Shown here one piece after another: positions 59,276-64,000 of a stretch of 64,000 nucleotides of DNA. The stretch is from positions 182,594,704-182,658,703 of the forward strand of contig NC_135497.1 of the NCBI RefSeq assembly GCF_052857255.1, in the 5' to 3' direction. The stretch is from Amblyomma americanum. Its lineage: Eukaryota; Arthropoda; Arachnida; Ixodida; Ixodidae. The stretch's first letter is position 1. Every line of letters starts with the position of its first letter. The notes under the pieces were generated by a model. That model searched no databases. It was given only the letters and a program-made list of their open reading frames with translations, and was not told where the DNA came from. A program made the translations under genes and the position numbers.

Positions 59276-59358
59276 AGGTATTGGTGAGCGCTGTCAAATA
59301 CAGAAAGGTGTTCTGTGTGTTCGTCCCTTTCCGTATTTTGATAGCGCTCACAGTACCT
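59276..59358. repeat. Strong hairpin with arms of about 33 nt
   Basis: The left arm (59276-59308) contains GTGAGCGCTGTCAAATAC. The right arm (59326-59358), read inversely, contains GTGAGCGCTATCAAAATACG. Both arms begin AGGTA and end GAAAGG. The loop is 17 nt. Dimensions resemble a microRNA precursor or a tiny foldback repeat. A wider inverted pair, ATTCAAGGAGGTA at 59268-59280 and its inverse at 59523-59535, encloses it. Confidence 0.6.
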
Positions 59359-60569
59359 TCGAGAACCTCATATCTAATGTTCTTCGAACTTTGCGAAGCG
59401 CGCGTCTGTTACATCTTGCTGCGGAGCATTGCAAGAGATGTTTCGATCGGGTGAAGCAGATCTTGGAGGGCAGCCTAGTTGCGCAGTTTCTGGTCATTTT
59501 TCCTACGAGCTTTCGCCGAACGGTACCTCCTTGAATAACGTTGACAATTTTCAAATAAGTCCATGCCCCTCTTCTCTATTCTTTTCGCCAGAAACACAGC
59601 TCACTAGGTTCCTGTGCACACGCGCACAGTGACTTTGGGAGTAACACAGCAGCTAGGCCTGACTGACCAGATTTCTCCAAATGACAAGCACGTGCGTTGA
59701 TGAAATAACAACTGGAACAAGGGGAGTATCAGAAATGGAGAGCGACGTGTGAATATTACAAAAAAAAACCGCTTGAAGGCACAGACACGTGCGCACTTAC
59801 AAGGAAAAATGACATGCGTCGGTGCGATGAAGGCGGCGGAATTCGTTTCTTACTGCAGTTTCAAGAATTTTCGGGAAAGAGGTTTCTTGTTGTACATCTT
59901 CGCAACTGCGTTCTTGTCTGTTATGTCAAGTGCATGGTTTGTTAGCAACGGTTTGATGAACTTCTTGCATGTATATGCCGCTATCCTTGTTCTCACAGGT
60001 CAAAACAGGCAAACAAGCGATTTTATTCACACTGTAGAGCAAGCATGTGTCCAGTGGCCTTTGAAGATGCGTTCGGTCTTTGAGCATGATATCAACGAAC
60101 TTCTTGAGGCCCTGTAACACTCTTAGGTGCGCTGACGTCGGTTAAAAGAGTCCACCCTGTCTTGGTGGGCAGCCAAACTGTCTACAGTAGCATTTCCTTG
60201 GCTGGAAATGCAAGCTACAAACTACAGAATAATTTGATGTTGTGCTTGGCTGCCAGTTTTTTCTTCGAATTACCTTGAGCCATCTTTCCTGGAGTTATAA
60301 GTCGGCAGGAATTTCATGGAACGTAACGCCGGGCTTCTTGTTTCGCTGACTGGACATGCAAAACGGAACGCGACAGCAACGCATTTTCGCTCGCTACTAG
60401 CTCCAGAATCTGCAGTCATTGACGCGTCACTTGTCAAACGGTAACACTAAACACAACACACAAACAATATAAGAAAAACCGCACCAGAAGGCATACTTTT
60501 TGCTGCAACGGCTGTCACAAGAAAATTCTGTGCTGCATGCGTGTCGTCTGCTAGATGGGCGGATGGATG
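59359..60569. other. Intergenic or intron DNA, no firm gene
   Basis: A plus-strand frame at 59749-60117 (122 codons) has a hydrophobic stretch but no recognisable family, and an open minus-strand frame overlaps it. Confidence 0.35.
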
Positions 60570-61845
60570 AATACGGCTGAACCCTTTAAATCGGGCGGTG
60601 GCTCAAGCCACCTAGCCATGTCTTGTGAAATTTTACTCCTGTCTTGCTTTTAGCCACCAGTCGTATAACCTTCGCTTGGTTACTTCTACCCTCTTAAAAT
60701 CTACTTTCCCTTCACTATCCCTAAACCCCAATGCCTTGGGTTCACTGTAGCCTTGGGTAAGTCAGCCCCGCTGTTTACCACTGTAGGGTGAAGCCCTTTG
60801 CAGAAAAGTATCAAGTGTTCAGCCGTTTCCTCCTCCTCTCCACACGCAATGCACAACGTGTCTATCTCGTGGTACCCGCAAAACTCCAGAGTCCTGGCCT
60901 CAAACAGCAAAGAGCTTCCCCTATAATTATCATAGATATTTTCTTTGGCAATTTCCTGTTAAAAGGTCCGGTATGTTCCCAGTGCCGATTTCGTCAGCAT
61001 CCCTGTTTTCCACAGAGCTCTCTCTGTTTCTGTAACCTTTTTCTTAACGGATAATTGCTGATTTGCCCCCTTACTGCTGTCCAGATATTTGCTTGTCAAT
61101 TTTCTAGTTCGCGTTCTCCATTTCGTGTCAACATTCTTTATATACAGGTATCTGAAAACTTTCCTAGCCCACTGCTTTTCCTCCATTTTTCTCAATCGTT
61201 CCTCAAATGCTATCTTACTGCTAGCCTCTCTGCTCTCGAAAGACGCCCATTCCATATCACCCTGTACCCCCTGATTTGGTGTATTGCCATGTGCTCCCAA
61301 AGCTAACCTACCTACTCCCCGTTATTTAATTTCTAGCCTTGCCTGAACATCTGGCCTCATACACAGGACCGCATTACCGAAGGTCAGGCTAGGGACCGTC
61401 ACCCCTTTCCAGATCCCTCTTACCACTTCATACCTATTGCAATTCCACAGTGCCCTATTTTTCATGACTGCTGCATTCCTACTAGCTTTATTCATTACAT
61501 ATTTTTCATGCTCTGTCAGATACTCAGCACTGTTATTTATCCACACCCCAAGATACTTGTACTCGTTCACTACTTTCAGCACGAACTCCTGTATTCTATG
61601 CTCGCCGCCCTCTTCATTAAATATCATGACTGCAGATTTTTCCTTACTATACTTGAAGCCTAATCTATCTCCCTTTGTACTGCATGTGTCTAACAACTTC
61701 TGCAAGTCTTCCTTGTTGTCAGCCATTAACACTATATCGTCCGCGTATATTAGTCCCGGTAATGACTGTTTAATCCATTCCCCTTGCTTGAAAAAAGATA
61801 GGTTGAAGCCTAGTCGGCTCCCCTCTAGCTTGGTCTCCAACCTCT
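60570..61845 (-). mobile_element. 5'-truncated LINE fragment with Cys/His C-terminus
   Basis: Minus strand, from 61845 down: RT motif C region (LPGLIYADDIVLMADN, GFKYSKEKSAVMIFNEEGGE, VVNEYKYLGVWIN), then GNAVLCMRPDVQARLEIK, a second frame GAHGNTPNQGVQGDMEWASF, EERLRKMEEKQWARKVFRYL, and a third with the finger CIACGEEEETAEHLILFC. The last segment ends near (GGAT)-like words at about 60560. Motifs A and B are absent. Clade not determined. Confidence 0.75.
60701..61840 (-). pseudogene. LINE reverse transcriptase C-terminal half, three frames
   Basis: Segments 61322-61840, 60959-61300 and 60701-60910 are consecutive parts of one protein separated by frame changes and stops. YADD is intact, but everything before it is missing, so the copy is dead. 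Confidence 0.7.
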
Positions 61846-61849
61846 GCTA

Positions 61850-62237
61850 GGGAGTTATCTGACAGCGCCGCTATACGGCGGACGCGCGCTCTACGGCGGG
61901 AAGAAAAACCCCTGACGCTTCAGGCATGTTCTTCAGGAGGCATTGAAGCAATGCTCATGGAGAAACGTTAAGTTCCGCTAGAGCGACAGAACTACTAAAC
62001 ATAGTGTAATTTAAAATTATTTTTAATTACTAAAATAAAAAAATTACTTTCTAGATTTTAGCTTGTTTTTATAATTTAAACACTTTTATAGGGTGCCCGC
62101 CATAATATTTACTTATTAAATATCATCATCGCAACTGCTTCACGGCGCGGTTTGTAGCAGCGAGCACAAGTGATCAAAGGCCGATCCTTCGATGGGATTT
62201 GCCATTTGAGCGCAGAAAAGTAGCATTCATAGCGAAT
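61850..62237 (+). promoter_or_regulatory. Upstream region of the HAUS1-like gene
   Basis: CpG-rich words at 61860-61920 and again at 62140-62290 surround an AT-rich piece. The first exon with a good ATG (62238) follows. No clear TATA box. Promoter function is inferred from position only. Confidence 0.35.
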
Positions 62238-62294
62238 ATGGACCGCAGCTGCGACGCGGCCGGAGCTTCCGCGAAGGAGCAAATGAGCAGAGAG
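62238..62294 (+). CDS. HAUS1-like gene, first coding exon
   Basis: ATG at 62238 followed by 19 codons (MDRSCDAAGASAKEQMSRE) to a GAG|GTCCGT donor. Ends in phase 0, matching the next exon. The preceding bases (GCGAAT) are a modest start context. Alone it has no recognisable motif; it is accepted because of the following exon. Confidence 0.5.
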
Positions 62295-62383
62295 GTCCGT
62301 AGTAGTTTAGTGCAACGGAAACCGACTGCGAGTTTGCAGTAGTAGCAACTCGAGTGTGTGGTCATTTTCTTTTTTTTTCTCAG

Positions 62384-62552
62384 GTGAATATCTGGCTCTG
62401 CGAAATGCTCGGCGAAGGACACGAAATCTATATGGACGAAAAAGGGGTCACTGCAATGCACAAGCTAATGACGCTCCAGAAGGCCGCACAGAAGGATGCA
62501 TTGGACCAGATGGTAATTCTGGAAGAAAGGACGAAGGCCTTCAACGCAAAAG
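62384..62552 (+). CDS. HAUS1-like gene, second exon
   Basis: Acceptor after a long pyrimidine run (TTTTTTTTTCTCAG) and donor AAAAG|GTAGCG; 169 nt. Encodes VNIWLCEMLGEGHEIYMDEK, GVTAMHKLMTLQKAAQKDAL, DQMVILEERTKAFNAK plus one base. The pattern of a short N-terminal tryptophan helix (xxWLxxxLGE), then a predicted helix and a coiled-coil start, resembles the N-terminus of HAUS augmin subunit 1. Augmin recruits gamma-tubulin to spindle microtubules. The similarity is weak and recalled, so the name is tentative. Later exons are right of the window or hidden behind the LINE that follows. Confidence 0.5.
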
Positions 62553-62985
62553 GTAGCGAATTTCCTCGTGGCATCTACTGTCAAACACTGATTCTAACAG
62601 TCCTCCTGCTGTCCAACGCACTTGCGAGTGTGTGCGTCCGTGCTCGACTGTCGGGCCGCGAAACATGCGATCGAGGTCCCCGTTTTGTCCTTCCTCCTTT
62701 AGTTATTTATTTATACATACTGCAGCCCCTTTATGGGGCTATTGCAGCAGTGGGTTAAACAAAGCTGTAGAAAACTTGATACAAGGAGTAAATAAATAAA
62801 AAAATGACAAGAAATAAGGCAGAGCACTGAAATAGTAACACAGAATAACATAATAGCAACACAGTGATGCAGCACTAAAAGTAAATGCAGCAGTACACTG
62901 GCACCAACACGCAAAACATAAAATCAGGTGGAGTTAATTTCTAACAGGAAGGCGTTTAATGGCAGTGACCTAATTGTTCCGGGGA

Positions 62986-63588
62986 TTAAGTTCCAGTATT
63001 CAATAGTTCACAGAAAAAAACTGCATTTGAAATTATCAGTGCGAGCAAATTATGGCTTAAAGTTAAGGTTTTGGTGACTCCTAGTCGATCGGCGAATATC
63101 TGGAGGAATATAGGCGTGATGTGATACACAATAAGAAAAGCTCGCAATGCAATGCAGAAACTTTGGTGACTCGATAGAAGGGTTAGATTCATTGAAGCCA
63201 AGGTGCGAGAGGGTGAGGAATGTTGATCATAGCGATGATATATAAACCTGATTGATTTTCGTTGTATGCTCTCAATGAGGTTAATGTTGCAATGCTTATG
63301 AGGGTTCCAGACAGGGGAGGCATAGTCTAGTACTGGACGAACTAAAGATTTATACATTAATAACTTAATCTCATTTGGAGAATTAGTGAAATTGTGCCTC
63401 AAATACCCAAGCTTTTAATTGCTTTAGTACAAATGAAATTAATATGTTTGGACCAGGACATGTTCGCAGTAAATATGATACCAAGATACTTATAGTTCAA
63501 AACCCTTTGCAAGGATAAATCATTGAAAGCGTAATTGAACAGCGAGGGAGATGTACTATTAGAAAATGACATTACCACAGTTTTGGTG
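62986..63588 (-). pseudogene. LINE reverse transcriptase, C-terminal part
   Basis: Two adjoining minus-strand frames (63402-62986 and 63588-63399) hold the region after RT motif C. The frame shift is at about 63400. Compare the parallel segment at 45331-45765. Confidence 0.7.
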
Positions 63589-63592
63589 AGTA

Positions 63593-63831
63593 AGGGGGTT
63601 GTGTAAATAATTATAAAAAGGAAGGAAAAGATTTTTGCCAGCCCCAGCATCTGCCATCGATACTGAAGCACCTGAGCTGGGGCAACGGAAATAAAGGATA
63701 GAAAGCCGAATGGAGAAATGAAATGAAAGAGATGAGGGGACAGGAAGACAGGATAGGGGGGAGGGGTAATATACACAAAAACTACTTACACAATAATAAA
63801 TATGTACAGGTTGCACGTGGGATTAGTTCAG
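63593..63831 (-). mobile_element. SINE fragment nested in the LINE
   Basis: Breaks the LINE between the codons for WQMKINF and TKTVVMSF. Its minus-strand sequence contains GTTGCCCCAGCTCAGGTGCT and ends in an A/T-rich (ATT)-like tail. AGTAA occurs at both junctions. No tRNA head was found, so it is a 5'-truncated SINE or an unknown short element. Confidence 0.55.
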
Positions 63832-64000
63832 TAAAATTAATTTTCATTTGCCAGGCATTACACCAGGTACAGAAATTGGCAAATGAGGCATTTAGCTGCT
63901 GATGATCTTCTAGTGTGTTAATCTTGCAACATAATACACAGTCATCTGCATAAAGGCATATGTGCGAGGTGACACGCTGAGGTAAGTCATTAATGCATAA

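Larger units (their letters stand above)
62701..64000 (-). mobile_element. Jockey/CR1-like LINE, runs off the window, with nested SINE piece
   Basis: Same family as 44985-45870: 3' UTR words TACATACTGCAGCCCCTTTA at 62712 and an (ATTT)-type end. Minus-strand coding: RT motif C at the window edge (ICLYADDCVLCC, near 63950), WCNAWQMKIN, then an insertion (63593-63831), then TKTVVMSFSNS, NYKYLGIIFTANMSWSKHIN, YKSLVRPVLDYASPVWNPHK. Frame breaks occur near 63400 and at the insertion, so this copy is inactive. It lies downstream of the HAUS1-like exons, in antisense. Confidence 0.82.

Noticed and set aside
59749..60117. 122-codon plus-strand frame with a hydrophobic segment
   Set aside because: No family recognised, an opposite frame overlaps it, and there is no splice or promoter support.

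Overview
The window looks like nuclear DNA of a hard tick (Ixodidae). This is inferred from the dense tRNA-headed SINEs of the Ruka type, several non-LTR retrotransposon families, Tigger/pogo transposons, a Penelope-like element, and split genes with long AT-rich introns. No bacterial gene, rRNA, true tRNA gene or CRISPR array was seen. Exon borders below were placed by eye from splice signals, reading phase and protein similarity recalled from memory; no database search was possible.

Host genes. (1) On the minus strand, 58.9-43.6 kb, seven exons encode the N-terminal immunoglobulin domains of a protein that closely resembles Sidekick (sdk), a homophilic synaptic adhesion molecule; all exon junctions are in phase. 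The rest of the gene (further Ig domains, the FnIII array, the membrane span) is not visible. (2) On the minus strand, 35.6-24.5 kb, four exons of 124, 97, 150 and 178 nt encode the C-terminal half of an L-type amino-acid transporter (SLC7 light chain). One 104-nt exon that the phase requires, all upstream exons and the last exon were not found. (3) On the plus strand from 62.2 kb, two exons start a gene resembling HAUS augmin subunit 1.

Mobile DNA. 0.3-1.4 kb: 3' end of an RNase H-bearing LINE. 4.1-5.9 kb: a SINE, and a decayed LINE carrying a second SINE. 9.03-14.59 kb: a full-length I-group LINE with an 11-bp target-site duplication, inserted in a CpG-rich island (8.3-9.0 and 14.6-15.1 kb); it carries one nonsense codon in ORF1 and a 5-bp duplication in ORF2. 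26.9-32.3 kb (transporter introns): three SINEs, a decayed Tigger with a coding remnant, and a 520-bp foldback element that is almost entirely an inverted repeat. 39.4-41.4 kb: an apparently intact Tigger/pogo transposon with TIRs, TA duplication and a 409-aa DDD transposase. 42.3-43.4 kb: RTE-type LINE. 45.0-45.9 and 62.7-64.0 kb: two copies of a Jockey/CR1-like LINE, the second with a SINE piece nested in it. 53.3-55.0 kb: Penelope-like element with RT and GIY-YIG domains. 56.8 and 58.9-59.2 kb: SINEs, the latter about 30 bp from an sdk splice acceptor. 60.6-61.8 kb: another LINE fragment.

The remaining sequence is AT-rich intron or intergenic DNA with a few local hairpins and short tandem repeats. 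No coherent new multi-gene system was recognised. The most unusual points are the incomplete transporter gene lying beyond an sdk 5' half, the foldback element in its intron, the intact Tigger, and the LINE-split CpG island.
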